This document shows, one piece after another, positions 49,632 to 58,000 of a stretch of 64,000 nucleotides of DNA (positions are counted from its first letter, which is position 1; every line of letters starts with the position of its first letter). The stretch lies in assembly GCA_002305165.1 (NCBI GenBank), contig DBQI01000028.1:104015-168014 (forward strand). Reading direction: 5' to 3'. This DNA is from Armatimonadetes bacterium UBA1398 (GTDB taxonomy: Bacteria; Armatimonadota; Zipacnadia; UBA1398). The notes beneath the pieces were generated by a model that was given only the letters and a program-made list of their open reading frames with translations, searched no databases and was not told the DNA's origin. Both the position numbers and the translations under genes were made by a program.

Positions 49632-50746
49632 GGCCCCATGTTCTTGAACAGGTAGAGGCCATCTTTCCCGGGCGCCACGATGTCCAGCCATCCGTTGCCG
49701 TCGACGTCCTCCACCCAGAGGTAGATGCCCGCGCCGCTTGCTTCGCCGGCAGGGCCATAGTCGAGGGTGCACCGCTGGAACTCTCCGCCGTTGATCTCGA
49801 AGTAGTAGAGGCCCACGGGGTCATCGGCGCCGGGATCGTTGCCCGAGTGAGCGCGGTACCGCTTGCCCGTGATCATCTCGAGCTCGCCGTCGTTGTCGAT
49901 ATCGGCCAGCACTAAGTCGTGGTACTGCGAGCGGTGAGGATCGATGGAGTGGCGCGTCCACGTGCGCTGCCCATTCTCCATGCCTTGCTCCCACCAGTCG
50001 AGCGCGTAGTTATGCGCCCCACCCACGATGAGGTCCGACAGGCCGTCCTCGTTCACGTCGTACACGAGGATCGGCACACTTGCTGAACCGCCGAGATCGA
50101 ACTCCGGATGCCAGACCCACTCACCCGAGAACGGGTCCTCCGGGCCCTCCATCCATCCACCGTTGAACACCGCATCGGCGTAGCCGTCGCCATTGATGTC
50201 GCCGAAGCCGATACCGTGCCCTCCCCCACCCTCGGTCGCAAGTACGTGCTTTGTGAAGCCACCTGCCGCCTGATCCAGCTTGTAAGCCAGAAGCGGAGCG
50301 GTGATCGGAAACACCTCGTCGATGCCATCGCCATCGATGTCGTAGTGGACGCAACGCTCGATGGCGCCCGTCTTGTCCACATGGTGAACGGTCCACTCGC
50401 CACCGGCCGCGCCGGGGTTCTCGAGCCAGCGCAAGGACTCGCTGAAGTAGCCGCCGGTCACGATGTCGATCCATCCGTCACCATTCACGTCGAGGGGGTA
50501 GTCCGAGAAGTCGTCGTAGTAGTCCCCGACCATGGGGACGTCGGTGATCTTGTGAGCCGTCTGGAAGTCCGGGCCGGCATGCCAGTAGGCGCCGGAGACG
50601 ATGTCGATGTGACCGTCTCTATCGACGTCGAAGGCCGATGCGGCCTCATACACGGTGGTCCCGATCCGCTGGCGCTCGAACACGAGTTGCGGGTCCAGAT
50701 CAGCTTGGCTTGTGGCCCAGGAGAGGGCAAGCAGTGTCAGTAGCAT
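49625..50746 (-). CDS. Secreted VCBS/FG-GAP beta-propeller protein
   Basis: A 373-residue exported protein with a short signal peptide (MLLTLLALSWATSQA). Seven calcium-binding loops of the D-x-D/N-x-D/N-G type are spaced through the chain: DVDRDGHIDI, DVNGDGWIDI, DIDGDGIDE, DINGDGYADA, DVNEDGLSDL, DIDNDGELEM and DVDGNGWLDI, consistent with a seven-bladed propeller. It starts 12 bp after the HEAT-repeat gene and closes the three-gene minus-strand operon with the Tat-exported Gfo/Idh protein. Role unknown; perhaps a lectin-like or scaffold protein. Confidence 0.85.
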   Translation of the reverse strand: MLLTLLALSWATSQADLDPQLVFERQRIGTTVYEAASAFDVDRDGHIDIVSGAYWHAGPDFQTAHKITDVPMVGDYYDDFSDYPLDVNGDGWIDIVTGGYFSESLRWLENPGAAGGEWTVHHVDKTGAIERCVHYDIDGDGIDEVFPITAPLLAYKLDQAAGGFTKHVLATEGGGGHGIGFGDINGDGYADAVFNGGWMEGPEDPFSGEWVWHPEFDLGGSASVPILVYDVNEDGLSDLIVGGAHNYALDWWEQGMENGQRTWTRHSIDPHRSQYHDLVLADIDNDGELEMITGKRYRAHSGNDPGADDPVGLYYFEINGGEFQRCTLDYGPAGEASGAGIYLWVEDVDGNGWLDIVAPGKDGLYLFKNMGPQ

Positions 50747-50758
50747 GGCATCCTCGAT

Positions 50759-52816
50759 TCACTCTGGCTGCGTCGCCAGTACTCCCATTCCCTCAGGCGT
50801 GGTGATGCGCAGGCCGAAACCCCAACCGCCTGCGCCCTGGCTGCATTTGACGAGTATGTGGTTCACGCCGGCGGCCAACCGGGCGGGGGCGGAGTCCTGA
50901 TCTATGGCCGCGCCTCGGTCGACGTCGTTGTTGTGGACGACCTCTCCATTCAACCATACCTTGATGCCATCATCCGAGGACATCCGTAGCACCACATCCC
51001 GCGCGGCGTCGGAGAGGACTTCCGCGTACGCATAGGCCACTACGTTGCTGAGCATACCGTACTGCCCGCTGAGGTCGACGGATAGGGCCGGTCCGACCTC
51101 CTGCCAGGCTGCTGTCCCGTCGGCCACCGCGTATTGAGCCCCTAGGTCAACATTCGGCTCTCCCACGTTGACGTCATCCAGCCCCGAACCCGGCGCGCCG
51201 AAGGGGAATGTACCCACCACATGCCACCGGGTCACGAATCCCAGACGTCGCGGAACATCGAGTTCCCAGGCTGCGGCGCCCAGTCCGCCGAGCAGATCGT
51301 TGACCGGTTGGCCCACCAGCGGCTGCGCGAGTATCCCCTCCACGGTCTCCACCGCGGCCTCCCGGCGTCCGGCGTTGAGCAGAGCGCTCGCCATTGCCAC
51401 ACGCGCCCCCTGCGGGAGTTCGGCCAGTTGCAGACCGCCGTCCGCGGCCAGGAGGATGTCGAAGGCCTGGGTGCTCGGGCACGCGGTAACGCCAGCGAGG
51501 GCCCGCTCGTCCCCGTCCGTGAGCCGGTATAGATGCGCGTAGGCTACCCCCGCGGGCTCCGTGCCTCCGGTCGCCTGCAGGGCTCCCGCAAGCTGCCACA
51601 AACCCGCAGTGGCGGTCTCCGCGATAGCCGGGTCGTCGGACTCCGCAGCCGTCACCAGCACAGGAAGGGCATCCGCGCTGCCTGAGCGCGCCAGCGCGCG
51701 CAGGGCGACATGACGCGTGAAGCCATCAGACGTCTCGGCCTCGCTAGCAACCAGAGACACCAGCGAGGGAGCCCCTCGTTGCCCCATCATGGCTATCATC
51801 GGGAGCCTCATATCCTCAGGCAAGCCAGGATAGAGGCGGGCGATCTCCACGTCGGCCCCAGGACCCTTGATGCTACCGATCGCCATCGCGGCTGCCTGAC
51901 GGTTCCTCAGCGTACCCGCCTGAACCGCCGTCAGGATCGGCTCGATCACCGACTCATCGCCGTACCGACCGAGCATCGCGACCGTCGAGTCGAGCAGCAC
52001 GCCCTCCATCTCGACGAGGAGACCCACGAGTGTATGCATCGCCAGCTGCCAGTTCCCCCCACGCTCGGCGAGAGCGTCCACGTAGCGCAGCAGCGCGTCC
52101 TTCGCCTCGAACTCCGTGTCGGGCGTAGCTCGATCGACGACCTCGCGCAGCGGCCCAAGGAGCGAGGGGTCACCCGACCAGCCCACGGCTCGAGCCGCCG
52201 CGGCTCGAACGGGCGCATGGCCGTGCCCCAGCATGGGGACGGCGGCAGCAAGGGTATCGGGCGCCTGGAGCTGGGCGAGGGCGTCCAGCAGGTTCGCCGC
52301 AAGTTCCGGGTTCGCGGGATCCAGCGCCCCCACCAACTCCTTGCGCGCTTCGGTCGTATTGATGCGCTCGAGCGTCGTGCGCGCCTTCTCGCCCCACTCA
52401 TCGGTACCCAGCATCCGTCCCACGGGCGCCAGGTCAACCCCCTCTGGCGTCCCCACGGCCAGATAGGCCAGGAGCCGTCGGCGGGTCCAGTCGCTGGGTT
52501 CCCCGGCCAGCGACTCCAGGAGGATCTGTGCCGCCTCCTCCGCCTCGCCTTGACGCCCCGGGGCCTGAGCCTGATTCACGATCGCCCAAGCCACGTCATC
52601 GGCCGCATAGCGAACGACCCCATCCTCACGGTCCAGGAAGGGAAGCACGTCCGACAGCACCGACACGCCGTAGCGAGGTAGGAGCTGCACCGCCTCGGCC
52701 TGCTGCTCGGGAGCGCCCTGCAGTCGCTGGAGCAGGATATTCCGCATCGGCTGCGCCGACGCCGCGCCGCACAGCAAGATACCCACAATCACCACAGCGA
52801 GGTTGGTGCGTCTCAT
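50759..52816 (-). CDS. Secreted HEAT-repeat protein
   Basis: A 685-residue exported protein with a signal peptide (NLAVVIVGILLCGAASA-Q). Residues about 25-520 are an Ala/Leu-rich alpha-solenoid with recurrent HEAT-type pairs (VRAAAARAVGWSGDPSLLGP, RNRQAAAMAIGSIKGPGADV, RHVALRALARSGSADALPVL). The C-terminal 150 residues are a beta domain (VVLRMSSDDGIKVWLNGEVV, then ARLAAGVNHILVKCSQGAGG), resembling PA14/galactose-binding domains often found with such repeats. ATG overlaps the Gfo/Idh stop (ATGA), so it is coupled to that enzyme. Confidence 0.82.
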   Translation of the reverse strand: MRRTNLAVVIVGILLCGAASAQPMRNILLQRLQGAPEQQAEAVQLLPRYGVSVLSDVLPFLDREDGVVRYAADDVAWAIVNQAQAPGRQGEAEEAAQILLESLAGEPSDWTRRRLLAYLAVGTPEGVDLAPVGRMLGTDEWGEKARTTLERINTTEARKELVGALDPANPELAANLLDALAQLQAPDTLAAAVPMLGHGHAPVRAAAARAVGWSGDPSLLGPLREVVDRATPDTEFEAKDALLRYVDALAERGGNWQLAMHTLVGLLVEMEGVLLDSTVAMLGRYGDESVIEPILTAVQAGTLRNRQAAAMAIGSIKGPGADVEIARLYPGLPEDMRLPMIAMMGQRGAPSLVSLVASEAETSDGFTRHVALRALARSGSADALPVLVTAAESDDPAIAETATAGLWQLAGALQATGGTEPAGVAYAHLYRLTDGDERALAGVTACPSTQAFDILLAADGGLQLAELPQGARVAMASALLNAGRREAAVETVEGILAQPLVGQPVNDLLGGLGAAAWELDVPRRLGFVTRWHVVGTFPFGAPGSGLDDVNVGEPNVDLGAQYAVADGTAAWQEVGPALSVDLSGQYGMLSNVVAYAYAEVLSDAARDVVLRMSSDDGIKVWLNGEVVHNNDVDRGAAIDQDSAPARLAAGVNHILVKCSQGAGGWGFGLRITTPEGMGVLATQPE

Positions 52817-54111
52817 CTACCCATCCCCCCTCCCGTCAGGCTCCACGGCGCCCGGTAGGGCCGTGAGAGGTGTCGATCGGCGGCGGGGTCACCGATGAAC
52901 CGTTCCCTATCCCCGTCCCACTCCAAGGTCCGGTTGCAGTCCAGGGCGATGGCCCCCAGCAGCACCAGAGCCGTGGCAAAGTGCCCCAGCTCCACATCGG
53001 AGTTGGGGCGCTGTCTCGTCTTGATGCACTCTATGAAGTTCCGGTGGTGGGAGTCGACATCGATCCACGGGTCACCCGTCTCGAAGGTCTCCGGGATCGC
53101 CAGCCCCTCGGGCTCCACCACGAAGCTTCCCCGGTCCATGAACAGGCGTCCCGCCGTCCCGTGGAAGTGGATCCCGTAGCCCTTGCCGCCGATCTGGTAC
53201 GAGTGTCTCTGCTGCCACGTCACGTTGCACCTGCGGAACTTGTAGAGGATCTCGAGGTTCTCGTGGTCATCGCTACCGGGAACGGTGCGATAGCTGCCAC
53301 CGGCCGCGCTGATACTCAGTGGCCAGTTCTCCCGGATGGCCCAGAGCACGATGTCCATGAGGTGGACGCCCCAGTTGGTGAGCTCCCCATTCGCGTAGTC
53401 GTGAAACGCGCGGAAGGACCCGAAGCGCTGCGGACTGAAGGGCACGTAGGGGGCAGGGCCTAGCCAGAGATCCCAATCCAGGCCCTCCGGCACCGGCTCG
53501 TAAGTCTCGGGCCCGGTCTGGCCGTTGGGCCCGATCCACGTGCCCGCCGCCGTCACCTGTCCCAGACGTCCCGATTGCACGATTCCCACCGCGTCCTGGA
53601 ACAGCTTCAGAGAGCGCTGCTGTGTGCCGACCTGCACGACCCGTCCATACCGTCTCGCCGCCTCGACCATCGCGCGACCCTCCGCGATGGTCGTCGACAG
53701 GGGCTTCTCGACGTAGACGTCCTTCCAGGCTTGGCAGGCGTGGATCGTCATGAGCGCGTGCCAGTGGTCCGGCGTCGGGCAGAAGACGGCATCGATGTCG
53801 TCGCGATCCAGTATGCGCCGGTAATCCTGGTACCACTCGCAGGAGCCGCCGACTTTGTCCCGCGCTGCCTGCGCCCGCGGGATGTAGACATCGCAGACCG
53901 CCGCCACCTGCGAGTCCGTCCTCTTCACCAAGCTGTCCAGATGCCGGTTGCCCATGCCGCCGCAGCCGATCAGGGCGAGGACCACCTGGTCATTAGCTCC
54001 GGTGCCCGCCCGAGCCGGGGCGATCCACGCCCCAGCCGCCGCGGCGGCCAGAGCCCCTCCGCCCATGGTGGACAGGAATGTCCTTCGGGTCACCCGGTGT
54101 GGGTATCCCAT
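52813..54111 (-). CDS. Tat-exported Gfo/Idh/MocA oxidoreductase
   Basis: ATG 54111 with AAGGAGG 6 nt upstream gives 432 residues. A twin-arginine signal, VTRRTFLSTMGGGALAAAAA, is followed by the NAD(P)-binding LALIGCGGMGNRHLDSLVK and the family motif DVYVEKPLSTTIAEGRAMV. NWGVHLMDIVLWAIRENWPL is the active-site helix, and HSYQIGGKGYGIHFHGTAG lies later. Tat export suggests the cofactor is bound before secretion. Related enzymes include periplasmic glycosidases with an NAD-dependent mechanism (GH109-like). First gene of the three-gene operon. Confidence 0.92.
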   Translation of the reverse strand: MGYPHRVTRRTFLSTMGGGALAAAAAGAWIAPARAGTGANDQVVLALIGCGGMGNRHLDSLVKRTDSQVAAVCDVYIPRAQAARDKVGGSCEWYQDYRRILDRDDIDAVFCPTPDHWHALMTIHACQAWKDVYVEKPLSTTIAEGRAMVEAARRYGRVVQVGTQQRSLKLFQDAVGIVQSGRLGQVTAAGTWIGPNGQTGPETYEPVPEGLDWDLWLGPAPYVPFSPQRFGSFRAFHDYANGELTNWGVHLMDIVLWAIRENWPLSISAAGGSYRTVPGSDDHENLEILYKFRRCNVTWQQRHSYQIGGKGYGIHFHGTAGRLFMDRGSFVVEPEGLAIPETFETGDPWIDVDSHHRNFIECIKTRQRPNSDVELGHFATALVLLGAIALDCNRTLEWDGDRERFIGDPAADRHLSRPYRAPWSLTGGGMGR

Positions 54112-54163
54112 GGATAGCCTCCTTCGGTACGTGCCTATGAGAGCATGTGGGGTTTCTGAGAAG

Positions 54164-54180
54164 GCAGGCCAAACGCCTGC
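54164..54180 (-). promoter_or_regulatory. Short inverted repeat after the CoA-transferase gene
   Basis: GCAGGC (54164-54169), loop CAAAC, GCCTGC (54175-54180). It lies 6 bp after the CoA-transferase stop (minus strand) and could be a weak terminator or a stabilising stem; only CTTCTC follows, not a T-run. Confidence 0.35.
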
Positions 54181-54185
54181 AGTCC

Positions 54186-55559
54186 CTACTCGATCCTCAC
54201 CACGACGCCGTCCGGCAGTCCCCTGGCGCGAGCCGCGGCCGTGATGTACTGGGTCACTCCGCCCATCTGCTCGGCCTGCCGCAGTAGATCGTCCCTGAAA
54301 GCTGGGTAGGCGATGGCCGCCAAGGCCCGTATCCGCTCGCCCAGGGCCAGCCCCGCCAGGTTCACGATGCCCCACTCCGTCACGATGTACGCGGGGTCGG
54401 CCGCCGTCACGGTGATGTTCATCCCCGCAGGATGCAGCCCCACGATCTTCGACTGGAGCTCGCCGTCCTTCACGTAGGTGGACTCCAGCGCGATGATCCC
54501 CTTGCCCGGCTTCCCATTGGGCCCTGTGAACGCCGCGCCGCGCATGAAGTCGCACTGCCCGCCGTATCCCGAGTATATGCGGTTGGGCGCTAGCGAGTCG
54601 GCGAATACGCTGCCGTTCAGATCCACGCCGATCGCGCCGTTGATGGCGACGACGTCGGGGTTCGCCGAGATGCTGCGTACGTTGTTCGTGTAGGCCGAGC
54701 AACGGCCTTGGACCCGCGGGTTGTCATGGATCCACTCGTATAGTTCCTGGGTGCCGATGAAGATCCCACTCACGGCATAGTCGTTGTTGATGACCTTCCG
54801 CTGGTTCGAGATCGCCCCCGCCTCGGTCGCTCGCATGAGGGCATCCGTGTAGATCTCCGTGTGGACACCGAGGTCCGTCCGACCGTAGTCCACGGCACAA
54901 GCCACCGCAGCATCAGGCACCGCTCCGATACCTACCTGAAGGGTGCTCCCATCCTGGATGAGGTACTCCGCGATCAGCTCGCCGATCCTCCGCTGTCGCG
55001 GGTTGATGGGCGGCGGCTCCGTCTCGGGGATAGGGTCATCCACCTCAACCAAGTAGTCGATGAGGTGCTCCTCCACGAACCCTCGCCCGTGTACGTAAGG
55101 CATCCGTGGGTTGACCTGGGCGATGACCAGCCCACCGTTGGCCTTCACTGAGTCGATGGCCTCAGGAGCCGCCTCGATGGATACGCCCAGCCCGTAGCAG
55201 CCCTTGCGTGGCGGAGAGACGTGGAGCAGCGCTACGTTCGGCCGGCGCGCTACGACGCACTTGCCGTAGTTCGAGAGATGGATCGGATGGTAGAAGGCGC
55301 GGCCCGAGTTCACCGCGTCACGCGCGTTGGCGCCAATGAAGTACGCGCGGTGGATGAAGGACTCCTCAAGACCGCGCTCCAAATGCGGGGCGCGGCCAAG
55401 GGTCAGGAGATGGATCATCTCCACATCCCTCAGCTTCCCTCCGCGCGCGGAGAGGGCATCGAGCAAGGCCTCGGGGTTGGCCCCATTGGAGTGCACGAAG
55501 ACGACGTCGCCCGATTTGATCAGCGACGCCGCCTGCTCAGCGGTGATCACCTTCGGCAT
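54186..55559 (-). CDS. Acetyl-CoA hydrolase/transferase-family CoA-transferase
   Basis: ATG 55559 (457 residues) has GAGGAG 7 nt upstream. It resembles 4-hydroxybutyrate and succinyl-CoA:acetate CoA-transferases (class I-type, glutamyl-CoA thioester). The N-domain holds VVFVHSNGANPEALLDAL; TDLGVHTEIYTDALM contains the likely catalytic Glu, and SGYGGQCDFMRGAAF is the CoA/oxyanion loop. EWGIVNLAGLALGERIRALA closes the second domain. No dehydrogenase or thiolase partner is adjacent, so the acyl substrate is open. It lies 74 bp upstream of the Gfo/Idh operon. Confidence 0.9.
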   Translation of the reverse strand: MPKVITAEQAASLIKSGDVVFVHSNGANPEALLDALSARGGKLRDVEMIHLLTLGRAPHLERGLEESFIHRAYFIGANARDAVNSGRAFYHPIHLSNYGKCVVARRPNVALLHVSPPRKGCYGLGVSIEAAPEAIDSVKANGGLVIAQVNPRMPYVHGRGFVEEHLIDYLVEVDDPIPETEPPPINPRQRRIGELIAEYLIQDGSTLQVGIGAVPDAAVACAVDYGRTDLGVHTEIYTDALMRATEAGAISNQRKVINNDYAVSGIFIGTQELYEWIHDNPRVQGRCSAYTNNVRSISANPDVVAINGAIGVDLNGSVFADSLAPNRIYSGYGGQCDFMRGAAFTGPNGKPGKGIIALESTYVKDGELQSKIVGLHPAGMNITVTAADPAYIVTEWGIVNLAGLALGERIRALAAIAYPAFRDDLLRQAEQMGGVTQYITAAARARGLPDGVVVRIE

Positions 55560-55634
55560 GGGCACGCTCCTCGGGCGCATATGCGGCGGCGGGACCGGTC
55601 TGACCTGCCCAATGCGCGGGCTTGCGAGTGTCGT

Positions 55635-56798
55635 CTAGCGGTAGAAGCCCGCCTCGTACGCCTCGTTATACATGGCAATGACGTTGGCGGCAGGCACGCC
55701 CGCCTGGATGTTGTGCACGTTGTTGAACACGTACCCGCCGCCCGGCTTCAAAGTCCCGACGTTCCGCCTCACGTGCTCGCGCACCGTGCTGGCGTCGGCG
55801 AAGGGCAGCACGTGTTGGCTGTCGATGCCACCGCCCCAGAACACCACGCGGTCGCCAAACCTCGCCTTCAGCAGCGCCGGATCCATGCCTCCCGCGCTGA
55901 TCTGCACGGGATTCAGGATGTCCACGCCGTTGTCCAGGAGATCGGGGATGTACTCCATGCAGTCGCCGCACGTGTGGTACCAGACCTTCGCGTCGGTCAG
56001 TCCCTTGATGCGGCGCACGAGGCTGCGCTGGCGAGGCCGAACGATCTCCCGGTAGACCCGCGGCGCGAAGAGCGGGCCGTGCTGCCCGGCGAGATCATCG
56101 CCAATCATGACCACGTCCACCACATCCGACGCCTCCGCGAGGAAGCCCGCGTAGAAGTCCAGCCAGTACTGGAGCATCCGGTCCAGAATGGCCTCGCAGA
56201 ACGTCGGGTTCTCCATGAGGTCCATCAGCCAGCGCTCCAGGCCTCGGAGGTACCACCCGTGCTCGTAGATGACCCCACCGATCCCCGTGCATACGGCGTA
56301 CCGGCCATCCTGTCCCGCCGCGATCGCCCGCTCCCGCAGACCCTCGAACCGGCTTGGGTCAGCGCCGTCGGGCCAGGGGTAGCTGTCCAGGTCGTCGATG
56401 GACGCCTCCGCCAGGGGGTGGTGCGTAATGTCCATGTACCGCCCCCCCTCCGGCATGGACCACACGATGCCGAACTCATCGGTGAGGTCGTCCCAGACCC
56501 GGCCATCCCGCTCATTCCGCCGGATGGTCCCGTCATAACCCGCCGCCGACTGGGCGAACACGTAGCGGGTATCCACGTGGAGGAGCCGAAGGACTGCCTC
56601 AGATGGGGTCGCTAGTTGTTGCACCGGATCCGTCAGGTCGAACTCCTCGTCCATACCGAGGTGCTCCAGCAGGTCGGTGTAGGCATCCCGGTGGATACCC
56701 GTCTGACACCCCCCGAGGTCGATAGGCGCCCGATCCGGTTCTCGATGGTTCAGGGCTGCCAGCACACGCTCGCGAGGTGTCATCGTCTCTTGCTTCAT
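55635..56798 (-). CDS. URO-D family protein with partial zinc site (MtaA/CmuA-like)
   Basis: A 387-residue member of the URO-D/cobalamin methyltransferase superfamily. It opens MTPRERVLAALNHREPDRAP. VWYHTCGDCMEYIPDLLDNG carries the H-x-C zinc pair of MtaA/MtbA enzymes, followed by DILNPVQISAGGMDPALLKA. The third zinc ligand, usually a Cys in the C-terminal GGG-Y segment, is absent (GGGYVFNNVHNIQAG), though a His is close by. A methyltransferase role is thus possible but not shown; no corrinoid protein is encoded nearby. Divergent from the FNT channel. Confidence 0.85.
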   Translation of the reverse strand: MKQETMTPRERVLAALNHREPDRAPIDLGGCQTGIHRDAYTDLLEHLGMDEEFDLTDPVQQLATPSEAVLRLLHVDTRYVFAQSAAGYDGTIRRNERDGRVWDDLTDEFGIVWSMPEGGRYMDITHHPLAEASIDDLDSYPWPDGADPSRFEGLRERAIAAGQDGRYAVCTGIGGVIYEHGWYLRGLERWLMDLMENPTFCEAILDRMLQYWLDFYAGFLAEASDVVDVVMIGDDLAGQHGPLFAPRVYREIVRPRQRSLVRRIKGLTDAKVWYHTCGDCMEYIPDLLDNGVDILNPVQISAGGMDPALLKARFGDRVVFWGGGIDSQHVLPFADASTVREHVRRNVGTLKPGGGYVFNNVHNIQAGVPAANVIAMYNEAYEAGFYR

Positions 56799-56969
56799 CC
56801 TCTACCAGCCCTCTCGACTTGGCTCTCATGGATATCCGCCGGCGGCGGCCACATCACCTTGCCGCATGGACCGCGACCACGGCGGATCGGGAGCCAACCC
56901 AGAACAAGGAATGCCGGCCAGGCTACCGAAACCGGCACGCGTTGCGCACTGCGTCGATGGAGGCGTTGC

Positions 56970-57833
56970 ATGGCAGCCCAACCACCGCTCCATGTCGATG
57001 GTCTGTTGCCACCCGAGATTGCGGCCAAGGCCGAGGACGCGGGCGTCGCCAAAGCGCGGATGCCCTTCGCTTCGACCTTCCTGCTGTCCATACTCGCCGG
57101 CGCCTTCGTTGCCATGGGGGCTGTGTTCTACATCGCCGTCACGACGGGTGGAGGCGATCTGCCCTACGGAGTCGGCAAGCTGGTAGGCGGAGTCGCCTTC
57201 TGTGTGGGCCTCATCATGGTGGTTGTAGCGGGCGCCGAGCTGTTCACTGGCAATAACCTGCTCATCATGGCCTGGGCGGGCGGCCGCGTGCCCACCCGGC
57301 TGCTCCTTCGGAACTGGACCATCGTCTACATCGGCAACTTTGTGGGCTCTGTGCTGACAGCGCTCATCATGCTCTGCACCGAGAGCCACATGGCATCGAA
57401 TGGCGAGGTGGGGCTCAACGCGCTGAGTATCGCCCACGCCAAGTGCCAGCTCGCTTTCATCCCCGCCTTCACGCGTGGTATCTACTGCAATGCCCTCGTC
57501 TGCTTGGCCGTCTGGCTCACCATGTCTTGCCGCACCACCGGCGACAAGATCCTCGCCATCATCTTCCCCATAACCGCCTTCGTCGTGGCTGGCTTCGAGC
57601 ACTCGGTGGCGAACATGTACTTCGTGCCCATGGGGTTGTTCCTGGCCCAGTTCGCCGCACCCGAGTTCTGGCAGGCCATTGGCGCATCGCCTGCCGACTA
57701 CCCCGCACTCACCTGGTACCAGTTTCTGATCGGGAACCTGCTGCCGGTGACGCTCGGGAACATCGTGGGAGGCGGATTCTTCGTGGGCGCAATCTACTGG
57801 GTCATCTACTGCCGCCGGGCGAAGCCCATCTAG
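56970..57833 (+). CDS. Formate/nitrite transporter-family channel
   Basis: ATG 56970 with GGAGG 6 nt upstream gives 287 residues; longer frames enter the divergent URO-D region. Six membrane helices and the FNT signatures are present: FVAMGAVFYIAV, VVAGAELFTGNNLLIMAW, NFVGSVLTALIM, CNALVCLAVWLTM, FEHSVANMYFVPMGLF and GNIVGGGFFVGAIYW. The conserved selectivity His is in AGFEHSVANMY. The family carries formate, nitrite, hydrosulfide or acetate; which one is not evident. There is no pyruvate formate-lyase gene in the window. Confidence 0.93.
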   Translation: MAAQPPLHVDGLLPPEIAAKAEDAGVAKARMPFASTFLLSILAGAFVAMGAVFYIAVTTGGGDLPYGVGKLVGGVAFCVGLIMVVVAGAELFTGNNLLIMAWAGGRVPTRLLLRNWTIVYIGNFVGSVLTALIMLCTESHMASNGEVGLNALSIAHAKCQLAFIPAFTRGIYCNALVCLAVWLTMSCRTTGDKILAIIFPITAFVVAGFEHSVANMYFVPMGLFLAQFAAPEFWQAIGASPADYPALTWYQFLIGNLLPVTLGNIVGGGFFVGAIYWVIYCRRAKPI

Positions 57834-58000
57834 CGGTTGCGGAGATCAGCGACCAGGGCAACTGGGATCCCTACTGGCCGCAGCGTGCCATCAACCCTAC
57901 ACCGCTGAAGACTCAACCCGCGTCCGATCGGATCCGGCAATGGGATGCGAGCCCCCGATACCGGCAGTGAGGCGGGAGGGCCAGGAACGCTGTCGCACGA

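Noticed and set aside
55221..56615. A 464-residue plus-strand frame opposite the CoA-transferase and URO-D genes
   Set aside because: It crosses two well-supported genes on the other strand and has an Arg/His/Val-rich, domain-free sequence.
57834..57970. Open frame after the FNT gene (about 45 codons, ending at 57970)
   Set aside because: It has no start codon of its own in this gap and continues a shadow frame of the channel gene.
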